Positions 34,601-43,351 of a stretch of DNA of 64,000 nucleotides are shown here, one piece after another. Each line of letters opens with the position of its first letter. Position 1 is the first letter of the stretch. Made by a program: the position numbers and the translations under genes. A model generated the notes under the pieces. The model did no database searches, was not told the origin of the DNA, and was given only the letters and a program-made list of their open reading frames with translations. Source of the DNA: JAWXCE01 sp034440495 (GTDB lineage Bacteria > Pseudomonadota > Alphaproteobacteria > Rhizobiales > Rhodomicrobiaceae); assembly GCA_034440495.1 (NCBI GenBank), contig JAWXCE010000061.1:1-64000 (forward strand), given 5' to 3'.

Positions 34601-36916
34601 GCGGTGGAGGTAAAAACGCCGGAACGCGCCCGGCCCAATGAAGTGCTGACGTTGCCCGTTAAGCTGACCGGTCTCGGCGTTGGCGAGAAGGCCCACATCG
34701 TGGTGTCGGCGGTTGATCTCGGAATACTCAACCTCACCAGCTACAAAGCGCCCAAGCCAGACGCCTATTACTTCGGCCAGCGTAGACTGGGCATAGAGTT
34801 ACGGGATCTGTACAGCCGCCTCATCGATGGCATGCAGGGCGTGCGCGGCTCGATCCGCTCCGGCGGCGATGGCGGCATGAGCATCCAGGGTCGCCCCTTG
34901 AACAGCGAGCCAGTCGCGCTTTACTCCGGCATCGTCGAAATACCCGAAAGCGGGGAGGTCGAGGTCAGCTTCAACGTTCCCGCCTTTGACGGCACGCTGC
35001 GCGTGATGACCGCCGCCTGGAGCGCCGATAAAATCGGCCATGCGGTGAAGGACGTGATCGTGCGCGATCCTGTCGTGCTGGCCGCGACGCCGCCGCGCTT
35101 CTTGACGCTTGGTGACAAATCCGAGATGCAGGTGAGCGTGCATAACGTGGAGGGCGCCGCTGGCGACTATGAACTCGCCGCAACTGTTGAGGGCGGTATT
35201 AAACTCGCCAACGCCGAGCCGCGCAAAATAACGCTCCAGGCTGACGAACGGGTTAGCCTGACTTTGCCAATCTCTGGTGACGACATTGGCTCTGGCACCA
35301 TCGCGGTGACGCTCTCAGGTCCCGATGGCTTCAAGGCGGAGCGCAGCTTCAGGCTCGATGTAGCCCCGCCTGCGCCGAACGTGACGCGCCGCACGGTGCA
35401 GACGCTCGCCGCCAACACCGGCTCGATCACTATCGGCCAAAACCTGATCGCCAACCTCATCCCATCCAGCGTGAAAGTGACGGTGAATGCGGGCCGCAGC
35501 GCAACGTTCGACGTGCCCGGCCTGCTCCTCTCCCTTGACCGTTATCCTTACGGATGCGCCGAACAGACCGTAAGCCGCGCCATTCCGCTTCTGTATTTTA
35601 ACGAGGTGGCTCAGGCTTCAGGTCTTGCCGGGGAGAAGGGCGCGAACGATCGCATCGCCAAAGCGATCGAACGGGTCGCGGCTCTCCAGGATTCCAGCGG
35701 CAGCTTCAGCCTTTGGTCGGCCGGCAACGGAGATGTGTGGCTCACCTCCTATGTGACGGATTTCCTTTCGCGGGCGAAGGAGAAGGGCCACACCGTTCCC
35801 GCCCTCGTGCTTGAAACCGCACTCGACAGGCTGAAAAACAGCGTCAACTCGGCTGAGGAATTCGAGTCTGGCGGCGAGGAGCTGGCTTATGCGCTCTATG
35901 TGCTCGCCCGCTCAGGCCGCACCGTGATCGGCGACCTGCGCTATTATACCGACACCAAACTCGACGCTTTCTCGACGCCGCTTGCCAAAGCCCAGCTCGG
36001 CGCATCGCTCGCCATGTATGGCGACAAAGAGCGCGCTGAACGCGCCTTCGCCGCCTCGCTGGAAGCGCTAAAGCCTGCGCCAGACGCCAATTTCCTCGCC
36101 ACCCGCGCCGACTTCGGCACATCGCTTCGCGACAGCGCTGCCACTTTGACGCTCATTTCGGAGAGCGGAACCATGGCGAGCGCAGTCCCCGGCGTAGTTG
36201 AAAACGTTCGACGCTTTCGTGACCTTTCGCGTTATACCAGTACGCAGGAAAACGCCTGGTTGTTGCTCGCGGCTAAGGCGCTAATCGACGACAACCAGGG
36301 CCTTTTACTTGCTGTAAACGGCGTGGCGCAAAAGGGGCAAGTGCAGCGTATTTTGACAGCGCCGCAAATTGCCGCGACACCGATTAAAATCACCAACGCA
36401 GGCGCCCAGCCAATCCCCGCCTCGATCATCGTCAGCGGCTCGGGCGCGCAGCCGGAGCCCGCCTCCGCCAATGGCTTCGCCATCGAGCGCCAGATTTTCA
36501 CGCCGGACGGCAAGGCGGCGAGCCTCGCTAAAGCCATGCAGAACGACCGCTTCGTGGTCGTGCTCAAGGTCACGGAAGCGGAGACGATGCTTGGGCATAT
36601 CGTAATCGAGGACAGGCTGCCAGCCGGGTTTGAGATCGAGAACCCGAAGCTTTTGAAAAGCGCCGACCTGAAAGCGTTCTCGTGGCTTAAAACCGAGTTA
36701 ACGCCTGCGCATACGCAATTCCGTGACGATAAGTTCGTCGCCGCCTTCAGCTTTACGGACGCGGCGCGCGAGAAGGCGGCGGAGATGACGCTGGCTTATG
36801 TCGTGCGCGCTTTGACGCCGGGGGACTATCTGCACCCCGGCGCTACTGTCGAGGATATGTATCGCCCGGAGCGTTTCGCCCGGACGGCGGCGGCGCGTGT
36901 CGAGATTGCTAAGTAA
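31697..36916 (+). CDS. Bacterial alpha-2-macroglobulin (large, YfhM-like)
   Basis: 1739 residues from ATG 31697, preceded by AAGGGG. Periplasmic protease-trap protein. The signal peptide (about 1-24) has no lipobox cysteine, unlike E. coli YfhM. A TPR-like helical region (about 45-180) is followed by MG domains with the MG2 block TERGVYRPGETVYLTALLRDG (split, about 516-536), the A2M block, and the thioester motif GCAEQ at 1286-1290 (Cys1287, Gln1290), a variant of GCGEQ keeping both bonding residues. The C-terminal alpha/alpha barrel and receptor-like domain are complete. pbpC follows 15 nt later, the conserved defence pair. Confidence 0.95.
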   Translation: MQTAFRCFASLAIIFIFAFAAKSQEKPFFNAEVERAALEYEDYLKTQWPTSGSDAKGWLAKANAALKAQDPRRATGHFASAVVLDKANADVWLAFARAYLSIQTSDANEKQSFPRSATSTAYLAYARAKTPALKASALSALGESLALRSMWRAAIDAYRTSLKLAPSTVIKAAFDTLVAEHGFRMLDYTVDSEAALPRLCLQFSEPLSKAESDFGKFVTVNGAPAPAVKAQNEQLCVEDLRHGERYELKVRSGLPSAIAEEPLAKPLDLTIYIRDRKPLVRFTGRNYVLPRTGQQGVPLVTVNTKSVNAEIYHIGDRRLANEVIDGDFANAIGGYKADQLRDQQGEKLWSGSMPVKTALNEEITTAFPIDELLPNLKPGLYVMVATAEGSSAEEWADKATQWFVVSDLGLTAMSAQDGVHALVRSLATGGPAEGVEVRLVARNNEVLATLKSDAQGYAKFDAGLARGVGGLAPALLVVRGADNDYGFLDLTKSAFDLTDRGVGGRQNPGALDAMLFTERGVYRPGETVYLTALLRDGAARAAELPLTIKIMRPDGVEYKSQMLADGGSGGRSLSLSVPTTSMTGTWRITAHADPKGASVGQVSFLVEDYTPERLEMTLKPKADAATLGQPVEIGVNARYLYGAPAASLELEGEIVVAKREGGDAKHPGYVFGVDGQDVTQTRQPLANLPVTNASGETVIQAALPPLPDTAQPLEARANIRLREPSGRIIEETVTLPVKARAVAIGVKPAFADNHLANGQPAQFDMIAANPDGKLIAVKSLKWEAFKVDSRFQWYNRDGRWDYEVVQYTRKIANGVIDTNETVPGRIETALDSGSYRLEVSAANQPGLFTSYNFTSGWYVSETSDKPDILDLALDKEKYASGDEMKVRIEPRMAGQAVVSVVSDKLLAMKTIPVTAEGGEATFTVDKEWGAGAYVTAILFRPMDETARRMPGRAIGVEYLALDTSARTIAVEVKTPERARPNEVLTLPVKLTGLGVGEKAHIVVSAVDLGILNLTSYKAPKPDAYYFGQRRLGIELRDLYSRLIDGMQGVRGSIRSGGDGGMSIQGRPLNSEPVALYSGIVEIPESGEVEVSFNVPAFDGTLRVMTAAWSADKIGHAVKDVIVRDPVVLAATPPRFLTLGDKSEMQVSVHNVEGAAGDYELAATVEGGIKLANAEPRKITLQADERVSLTLPISGDDIGSGTIAVTLSGPDGFKAERSFRLDVAPPAPNVTRRTVQTLAANTGSITIGQNLIANLIPSSVKVTVNAGRSATFDVPGLLLSLDRYPYGCAEQTVSRAIPLLYFNEVAQASGLAGEKGANDRIAKAIERVAALQDSSGSFSLWSAGNGDVWLTSYVTDFLSRAKEKGHTVPALVLETALDRLKNSVNSAEEFESGGEELAYALYVLARSGRTVIGDLRYYTDTKLDAFSTPLAKAQLGASLAMYGDKERAERAFAASLEALKPAPDANFLATRADFGTSLRDSAATLTLISESGTMASAVPGVVENVRRFRDLSRYTSTQENAWLLLAAKALIDDNQGLLLAVNGVAQKGQVQRILTAPQIAATPIKITNAGAQPIPASIIVSGSGAQPEPASANGFAIERQIFTPDGKAASLAKAMQNDRFVVVLKVTEAETMLGHIVIEDRLPAGFEIENPKLLKSADLKAFSWLKTELTPAHTQFRDDKFVAAFSFTDAAREKAAEMTLAYVVRALTPGDYLHPGATVEDMYRPERFARTAAARVEIAK

Positions 36917-36931
36917 AGGCGGAAGCGCGCG

Positions 36932-39091
36932 ATGGGCAGATTTGTGGATCGACCCTCGCCTCAGCCCTTCTCTTTACGGGGGGAGAAAAAAACGGGCACG
37001 CGCCTGCCTTGGCTGCCAGCTATCATCAAGGTGGGCGCCAGCGTGTTTTGCGTGCTTATCCTGATCGTTGGGGCGGTAGTCTTTGCGGCGTGGTGCATGG
37101 GGCCGCCGCATCTGGATGCGGCAAGCGCGAATTCCCGTGTCGTGCTTGATCGCAACGGGCAGTTATTGCGCGCCTACACAACGCCGGAGGGCCGCTGGCG
37201 CTTGCCCGCAACTGCGCCAGACGTCGATCAGCGTTATCTCGCCATGCTTCTCGCATTCGAGGACAAGCGCTTTTACGAACATGGCGGCGTGGATGTACTC
37301 GCAATCGTGCGCGCCGGTTGGCAAATGCTACGTGAGCGGCGCACAGTGTCGGGCGCGTCGACGCTGACAATGCAGACGGCGCGGCTGCTCAGTGGTTCGC
37401 CGACGCATTCGGGCGCTGCTAAAATCAGCCAGATGATCCGCGCGCGCCAGCTTGAGGCGCGGTTCAGCAAACGCGAAATCCTAGAGCTATATTTGCGCCT
37501 TGCGCCATTCGGCGGCAATATTGAGGGTGTGCGCGCGGCGTCGCTGGCCTATTTCGGCAAAGAGCTGCGACGCCTCGCCATCCATGAAGCGGCGTTGCTG
37601 GTCGCGCTGCCGCAATCGCCAGAGGCCCGTCGGCCCGACCGCAGCCAAGCGGCGGCCAAGCGCGCCCGCAATCTGGTGCTGACCCGCGCCGCGCAAACAG
37701 GCGTGATTTCGACGGCCGATGCGGAGTGGGCGAAATCGCAACCTTTGCCTACAGTTCGGCGCGAATTCCCCGCACTAGCCGCGCATTTGTCAGACCGGTT
37801 GATCGCCGAGCGGCCGGGCGAAAACGTGATTCGCACTACGCTCGACAAAGCTTTGCAGGAAGCGGCCGAAGCTCTAGCGGCGCGTCAGGCCGCAGCGCTC
37901 GGGCCAAAACTATCCGCTGCAATCATCGCCGCCGATCACGCGACGGGCGAGGTGTTGGCGCATGCTGGCTCCGCCGGATATTTCGACACTGATCGGCAAG
38001 GTTCGATCGATATGACTGCCGCCGTGCGCTCGCCTGGCTCCGCGCTCAAGCCGTTCATTTACGGTCTGGCGTTCGAGGATGGCCACGCCCACCCGCAAAC
38101 GCTCATCAACGACGCGCCATCCTACTTCCATGGTTATAGGCCAGAGAATTTTGACAAAACCTATCGCGGCGAGGTAACGGCAGCCGTTGCGCTGCAGTTT
38201 TCGCTTAACATTCCCGCCGTTAAGCTGCTGGCGGCGGTAACGCCCGCACAACTTTCGGCCCGCTTTCGCCGCGCAGGCGTGAAAGCCAGCATACCACGTA
38301 ATTTATCGGTAGCCCTCGGCGGGGTTGGGCTTACTCTGGAGGAACTGACCGGGCTTTATGCAACCCTCGCACGCGGGGGCGAACCCGTAGAGTTGCGATA
38401 TGCAAGGGCTTTGGCGCCAGAGTCCGACACGGCGGTCGCGACTTCTCAGTCCCTGCTATCCTCGCTAGCGGCGTGGTATGTGACGGATATTCTGCGCCAG
38501 TCGCCGCCGCCGCATAACGCTCCATTCGGCGGCATCGCGTTCAAAACCGGCACATCTTATGGCTACCGCGACGCCTGGGCGGCGGGATATGATGGCCGCT
38601 ATATTGTTGCTGCGTGGGTGGGCCGGGCAGATGCGTCCCCAACGCCTGGTTTGACCGGTCTCACCGCCGCCGCGCCTGTCGTGTTCGATATGTTCGCCAA
38701 ACTCTCGCCGAATCGTGCGCACTTCGAGCCAGCGCCCGCGTCAGCAATCCTCGCTGGTGCGAATGGACTGGCGCCGCCACTCGCCCGTTTTCGTGAGCCC
38801 GACGCTGCGGTAGGGGACGCAAACGCTGCGCAGGCCGCCCTTCGCATCGCGTTTCCGCCGAACAATGCCGAGATCGAAATCCCTCACGACATAGGAGGCG
38901 CGATGCTGCCTGTCATTCTCAAAGCGGAGGGCGGAGCGTTGCCGCTTACATGGCTGATCGACGACGCGCCCGCACAATCTGATGCGCATCGCCGCCAACT
39001 TGCATGGACGCCGGGTGGTAAGGGGTTCGCGAATTTAACCGTGATTGACGCGAATGGGCAATCGCAGCGCGTCACTGTCCGCATCCGTTGA
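36932..39091 (+). CDS. pbpC: Penicillin-binding protein 1C
   Basis: 719 residues. Bifunctional peptidoglycan glycosyltransferase-transpeptidase. One membrane segment (about 30-55) leads to the GT51 domain with FEDKRFYEHGGVD and ASTLTMQTARLL. The transpeptidase has SALK (Ser370, Lys373) and KTG at 538-540; the C-terminal BiPBP_C domain (about 635-719) is present. With alpha-2-macroglobulin it is thought to repair wall damage where foreign proteases are trapped. The last 57 bp overlap the 3' end of the convergent trhO. Confidence 0.96.
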   Translation: MGRFVDRPSPQPFSLRGEKKTGTRLPWLPAIIKVGASVFCVLILIVGAVVFAAWCMGPPHLDAASANSRVVLDRNGQLLRAYTTPEGRWRLPATAPDVDQRYLAMLLAFEDKRFYEHGGVDVLAIVRAGWQMLRERRTVSGASTLTMQTARLLSGSPTHSGAAKISQMIRARQLEARFSKREILELYLRLAPFGGNIEGVRAASLAYFGKELRRLAIHEAALLVALPQSPEARRPDRSQAAAKRARNLVLTRAAQTGVISTADAEWAKSQPLPTVRREFPALAAHLSDRLIAERPGENVIRTTLDKALQEAAEALAARQAAALGPKLSAAIIAADHATGEVLAHAGSAGYFDTDRQGSIDMTAAVRSPGSALKPFIYGLAFEDGHAHPQTLINDAPSYFHGYRPENFDKTYRGEVTAAVALQFSLNIPAVKLLAAVTPAQLSARFRRAGVKASIPRNLSVALGGVGLTLEELTGLYATLARGGEPVELRYARALAPESDTAVATSQSLLSSLAAWYVTDILRQSPPPHNAPFGGIAFKTGTSYGYRDAWAAGYDGRYIVAAWVGRADASPTPGLTGLTAAAPVVFDMFAKLSPNRAHFEPAPASAILAGANGLAPPLARFREPDAAVGDANAAQAALRIAFPPNNAEIEIPHDIGGAMLPVILKAEGGALPLTWLIDDAPAQSDAHRRQLAWTPGGKGFANLTVIDANGQSQRVTVRIR

Positions 39092-40024
39092 GTTATCCGT
39101 TGCGCGCGAAAGCGGCTTCGCTCCGAGATGACGCTCGCCCCGGCGCTTCGCTAGTTCGATCTGCCGCTGGCGCTCCCTGAACGCCGCAAGCCGCTCATCG
39201 CTGTATTGGCCGTGGCAATGCGGGCAACTTATCCCCGCTTCGTATTTTTCCGATGCCTTATCGGCGGCGCTTACAGGATTGCGGCAGGCGTAGCACAATT
39301 CATGCGATCCCTGCTGGAGACCTGCCGCCAGCGCCGCGCGTTGATCGAATACGAAGCATTCGCCGCGCCACAGGCTTTCATCCTCAGGCACCACTTCGAG
39401 ATACCGCAGAATGCCGCCCTTCAGATGATAAACTTGCGGAATGTTCAGCGACTTAAGTAGCGATGTCGCCTTTTCGCAACGGATGCCGCCGGTACAAAAC
39501 ATCGCAACTTTTGCCGGCGCCCCGTCCTTAGAGAAATGCTCGAACCATTTCGGAAATTCACGAAACGACCCGATTTTGGGATCGATTGATCCCGGAAATG
39601 TGCCAACCCGTACCTCATAATCGTTGCGGGTGTCGATAACGACCATATCGTTATCAGCGGTGAGCGCGTTCCAGTCCGAAGGCTCGACGTAAGTTCCGAC
39701 CATCGCTGCAGGATCGACGTCCGCCACCCCCATGGTCACGATCTCTTTTTTCAGGCGCACTTTCAGACGGTAGAACGGCTGGCTTTCGGCGAGTGACTCT
39801 TTATGTTCCAGATCTGCGCATCCCGGCAAAGCTTGCAACGTGGCGAGCACAGTTGTAACGCCAATCCGTGCTCCGGCGATCGAGCCGTTTAATCCCTCGC
39901 GCGCAATCAGAATTGTGCCGCATACGCCAGCCGCAATCGCCGCGTTTTCCACAAGCGCTTTTACAGAGGTGGTGTCTTCAAACGCAATGAATTTGTAAAA
40001 GCTTGCGACGACTATTTCCGACAT
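39035..40024 (-). CDS. trhO: tRNA uridine(34) hydroxylase TrhO (rhodanese-domain, YceA family)
   Basis: 329 residues. Oxygen-dependent enzyme making ho5U34 in tRNA. The N-terminal acylphosphatase-like domain begins VVASFYKFIAFEDTTS; the rhodanese domain (about 125-220) has the active-site loop MFCTGGIRCEKA; a Cys-rich segment CYACRN...CPHCHGQY (about 254-280) follows, as in most family members. The C-terminal 40 residues are low-complexity and overlap pbpC by 57 bp. The orphan binding-protein gene upstream ends 3 nt before this start, so the two are probably co-transcribed. Confidence 0.94.
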   Translation of the reverse strand: MSEIVVASFYKFIAFEDTTSVKALVENAAIAAGVCGTILIAREGLNGSIAGARIGVTTVLATLQALPGCADLEHKESLAESQPFYRLKVRLKKEIVTMGVADVDPAAMVGTYVEPSDWNALTADNDMVVIDTRNDYEVRVGTFPGSIDPKIGSFREFPKWFEHFSKDGAPAKVAMFCTGGIRCEKATSLLKSLNIPQVYHLKGGILRYLEVVPEDESLWRGECFVFDQRAALAAGLQQGSHELCYACRNPVSAADKASEKYEAGISCPHCHGQYSDERLAAFRERQRQIELAKRRGERHLGAKPLSRATDNSTDADSDALRLPIRVNHG

Positions 40025-40027
40025 GAC

Positions 40028-41596
40028 CTACTGCAAATCGATGGATTGATATTTTCCTGCTTCGTCGAGCTGTGTCCCCCAAATTCTCTGGGAGCCTTGA
40101 TGCTCACTGCGGCTGTAGTTTATCAGCGCGCCTAGCCCCATGTCGAAGTCTTTCATACTCTCCAGCGCTTCGACCAGTTTTTCAGTATCGATCTGAGGCC
40201 CGGCGCGCCTTACGCCCTCTAGCAAGACGCTTGCGCAAATATAACCTTCCAGTGAAACGTAATCCGGTGGTGTTCCTGGAAAGTATTTCGCAAGAGCATT
40301 TTTGTAGTCGAGAATAACTGACGAGTAATCGTTCACCGCAGGAACGACCTGTGTGACGATTACGTTCGTCGTAAATTTGGGCCCTAATAGCAAAAGCTCC
40401 TCCGCTAGAGCCGTGCTTCCGACAAACGAAACGTTTGTGTATATGAGCTGCGGAAAAACCGCTTTGGTTTTCTCGATAAACTTGGCGGCGGCGCGATAAG
40501 TCGCCACCATGACGACCGCGCGTATGCCAGGCTGTAATTTTAATTGCGCGATCGCGGGGTCTACATCCAGGGTGTTTCGTTTGTATCCAACACGCACGGT
40601 TACGCCGGCGTCGCCGCCGCGCAGGTTGCGCATCGCTTTCTCAACGCCTGCAAAGCCAGAGTCGCCAAACGAGTCCTGCTGGGCAAACACCACGATCTGT
40701 TCTGGCTTTATGCGTCTCACTTTAACCAGGTAGCGGACAACAGCCTCAGTCTCTTGAGCATAGCTGGCGCGGTAATTGAAAACATAGCGGTCGGGCGGGT
40801 CTTTCCGCAGCAGACCAGCGCCAGTGAATGCTCCGAAAAACAGCATACGGCGTTCAAGAGCGTAAGGGAGTGCGACGGCGCTCGTCGGTGTTCCGACATT
40901 ACCGACAATGCCAAATACCTGATCTTTTTCATACAATTGCTTCATTGCCTCGGCGGTGCGGACTGGCTCGTACCCGTCATCCGCCGCGATGAGCTTAACC
41001 TGTCGCCCATGAATGCCACCCGCGTCGTTGGCGGCGTTAAAAGCCGTTTCAACGCCAATTCTCATTTGCGTGCCCAGTTCCTTGGCGGAGCCGGAAAGAG
41101 GGGCCGCCATGCCGAAACGGATTTCTTTTTCCGTCAAACCGCGAACAATTGAAGTCGCCGGAATAGCTGTAATTGCTGCTGTCGTTGAAGGCGAAGCTTT
41201 CTGCGGCTGCGGCGCTGGCACAGCTACCGGCTCGGGCTGCTGCGGTGTCGAACGCTCAAGGGCGGCGAAGTCGCGCTCAGCGGCGTCGCAAACCACTTGC
41301 GTAGTCGTGATGGCCCGTTGTCCAGCCGCATAGCTACTCTCGAACATTTCTATGAGAAAAGTAACATCCTCTCTTCTTACAGCGGATGACTCGATGAGGG
41401 CGATGACACGGTCTTTCATCGACTTTATTCGAGAGGACGCAATCTCGCGACATCCGGACGCCGCTCCGATGACCTGGCCGCCGCGCGCTGCAAGCCGAAC
41501 GATCGTAATTTTGTCGTCTCCGGGCGCCGCTTGCGCCTTACTGGCGTAGGCGCTGCAAAACGTGACAAAAAGCAGAAATACCAAGCGGAAAGTCAT
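40028..41596 (-). CDS. Orphan ABC-type (LivK-like) periplasmic binding protein with extra N-terminal domain
   Basis: 522 residues from ATG 41596. A cleavable signal peptide (about 1-22, VFLLFVTFCSAYASKAQA) leads to an extra region (about 25-130) containing a cysteine pair (GCREIAS and TQVVCDAAER) and then a Pro/Ala linker. The PBP1-type receptor domain starts about 145 with EIRFGMAAPLSGSAKELGTQ and keeps the GIVGNVGTPTSAVALPYA ligand loop. No permease or ATPase gene is near, so it may be a sensor or serve a distant transporter. The ligand is unknown; branched amino acids, amides or aromatic acids are usual for the family. Confidence 0.85.
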   Translation of the reverse strand: MTFRLVFLLFVTFCSAYASKAQAAPGDDKITIVRLAARGGQVIGAASGCREIASSRIKSMKDRVIALIESSAVRREDVTFLIEMFESSYAAGQRAITTTQVVCDAAERDFAALERSTPQQPEPVAVPAPQPQKASPSTTAAITAIPATSIVRGLTEKEIRFGMAAPLSGSAKELGTQMRIGVETAFNAANDAGGIHGRQVKLIAADDGYEPVRTAEAMKQLYEKDQVFGIVGNVGTPTSAVALPYALERRMLFFGAFTGAGLLRKDPPDRYVFNYRASYAQETEAVVRYLVKVRRIKPEQIVVFAQQDSFGDSGFAGVEKAMRNLRGGDAGVTVRVGYKRNTLDVDPAIAQLKLQPGIRAVVMVATYRAAAKFIEKTKAVFPQLIYTNVSFVGSTALAEELLLLGPKFTTNVIVTQVVPAVNDYSSVILDYKNALAKYFPGTPPDYVSLEGYICASVLLEGVRRAGPQIDTEKLVEALESMKDFDMGLGALINYSRSEHQGSQRIWGTQLDEAGKYQSIDLQ

Positions 41597-41761
41597 TTTG
41601 GCTATCCAATGCAGAACTGTGTGATGAGCGCCGTTGAGCGAAAGCTTGAGTGAGATTGAAAATACACGAAGTATTGTAGTTGCGTTACAGGATATGACCA
41701 AATTAAGGCCACAAACCAACAATGCAGTAAAAAACAAGCTGCTTATAAAGTTGTATGCAAG

Positions 41762-43348
41762 TTAATGTTTGAAATGACGTGTTCCGGTGAAGATCATGGC
41801 GAGGTCAACATTGTCTGCCGCCGCAATAATCTCAGCGTCGCGTATAGAGCCTCCGGGTTGGATAATTGCGGTCGCTCCTGCCTCTGCTATTGCTAAAAGT
41901 CCGTCTGCGAAGGGAAAAAAGGCGTCGGAAGCTGCGACTGCGCCTTTGGTGTGAGGTTGCGCCAACCCGGCGGTCGTTGCCGCGTCCTGAGCCTTCCAGG
42001 CGGCGATGCGCGCGCTGTCCACACGGCTCATCTGCCCGGCGCCAACTCCGACGGTTGCACCATTTTTCACATAAACGATCGCGTTGGATTTCACGTGCTT
42101 GCAAACTGAAAACGCAAATTTCAGATCGGTTAGTTCCTGGTCGGATGGGGCGCGCTTGGTCACGACTTTCAGATCGAGGTCGTTCACCACGCGGCTGTCG
42201 CGAGATTGGGCCAGAAAGCCGCCGGACACGCTTCGGACGAGCATTCCTTCTGCGCGCGCAGACGGGACGCCGTCAGTTAGCAAGAGCCGCAGATTTTTCT
42301 TAGCCGAAAGGATCGCCATTGCGGCGTCGCTGGCGCCTGGCGCAATGATGACCTCGGTGAAAATCTTTACGATCTCCAGCGCGGTCTCTTCATCGAGCGG
42401 CTGATTAAGCGCGATAACGCCGCCAAAAGCACTTACGGGGTCGCAGGCCAGCGCCTTGCGATAACTTTCCGCCAGCGTTAACCCCCGCGCGGCGCCGCAC
42501 GGATTGGCGTGTTTTATGATGGCGGTCACTGGGCCGGTTTCAGCGGGAAACTCGGCGACAAGCTCGAAGGCGGCGTCCGTATCGTTGATATTATTGTAAG
42601 ATAACTCCTTGCCTTGGATGAGCCGCGCTGTGGCGACACCTTCGCGCCGCTCTCCGGTTGCGTAAAACGCGGCCCGTTGATGCGGGTTCTCCCCATACAC
42701 AAGCGGTTTAACGAGCGAGCCGGACAGGGTGAACCTTTGCGGGGCTTCAAAGCGCAGCTCACTAGCAAACCATGCGGCGATGGCAGCGTCATAAGCCGCT
42801 ACGCGCGCAAAAGCTTTGGCCGCCAGATGGCGCCGTGTTGCGAGGGTGGTCGATCCGCTCGACCCTTCGATTTCCGCCAGCACCTTCGGGTAGTCCGCTG
42901 CATCGGTGAGAACAGTCACCCGGTCGTGGTTCTTGGCCGCCGCGCGGATCATTGCAGGGCCACCCACATCGATGTTTTCGACACAATCATGGTAGCCTGC
43001 ACCGCTCGCAACCGTCCCCTCGAACGGATAGAGGTTTACCGCCAGAAGCGAGATTTCAGCGATGCCGTTTGCGGCCATGGCCGCGTCATGTTCGGCATTG
43101 CCGCGCGCTGCGAGCAAACCGGCATGCACGCGCGGATGCAGCGTCTTTACCCGACCGTCGAGCATTTCAGGGAAGCCAGTCAACATTTCGACGGTGACAA
43201 TGGCCAGGCCCGCGTTTGCAAGCAACACGGCGGTGCCGCCAGTCGATACAAGTGTTATTCCAAGATCGGCTAACGCGCGCGCAAATTCCACGGCGCCGGT
43301 TTTGTCGGATAGAGAAAGCAGCGCAAACCGGATTTGTGGCTCGCTCAT
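41762..43348 (-). CDS. purH: Bifunctional AICAR transformylase / IMP cyclohydrolase
   Basis: 528 residues, complete. Performs the last two steps of IMP synthesis. The N-terminal IMP cyclohydrolase domain (about 1-200) begins RFALLSLSDKTGAVEFARAL; the transformylase domain has the KHANPCGAARG motif near residue 269 with the catalytic Lys-His. It lies 3 nt after the heparinase-like gene, a pairing seen widely in Rhizobiales. Confidence 0.98.
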   Translation of the reverse strand: MSEPQIRFALLSLSDKTGAVEFARALADLGITLVSTGGTAVLLANAGLAIVTVEMLTGFPEMLDGRVKTLHPRVHAGLLAARGNAEHDAAMAANGIAEISLLAVNLYPFEGTVASGAGYHDCVENIDVGGPAMIRAAAKNHDRVTVLTDAADYPKVLAEIEGSSGSTTLATRRHLAAKAFARVAAYDAAIAAWFASELRFEAPQRFTLSGSLVKPLVYGENPHQRAAFYATGERREGVATARLIQGKELSYNNINDTDAAFELVAEFPAETGPVTAIIKHANPCGAARGLTLAESYRKALACDPVSAFGGVIALNQPLDEETALEIVKIFTEVIIAPGASDAAMAILSAKKNLRLLLTDGVPSARAEGMLVRSVSGGFLAQSRDSRVVNDLDLKVVTKRAPSDQELTDLKFAFSVCKHVKSNAIVYVKNGATVGVGAGQMSRVDSARIAAWKAQDAATTAGLAQPHTKGAVAASDAFFPFADGLLAIAEAGATAIIQPGGSIRDAEIIAAADNVDLAMIFTGTRHFKH

Positions 43349-43351
43349 TTG

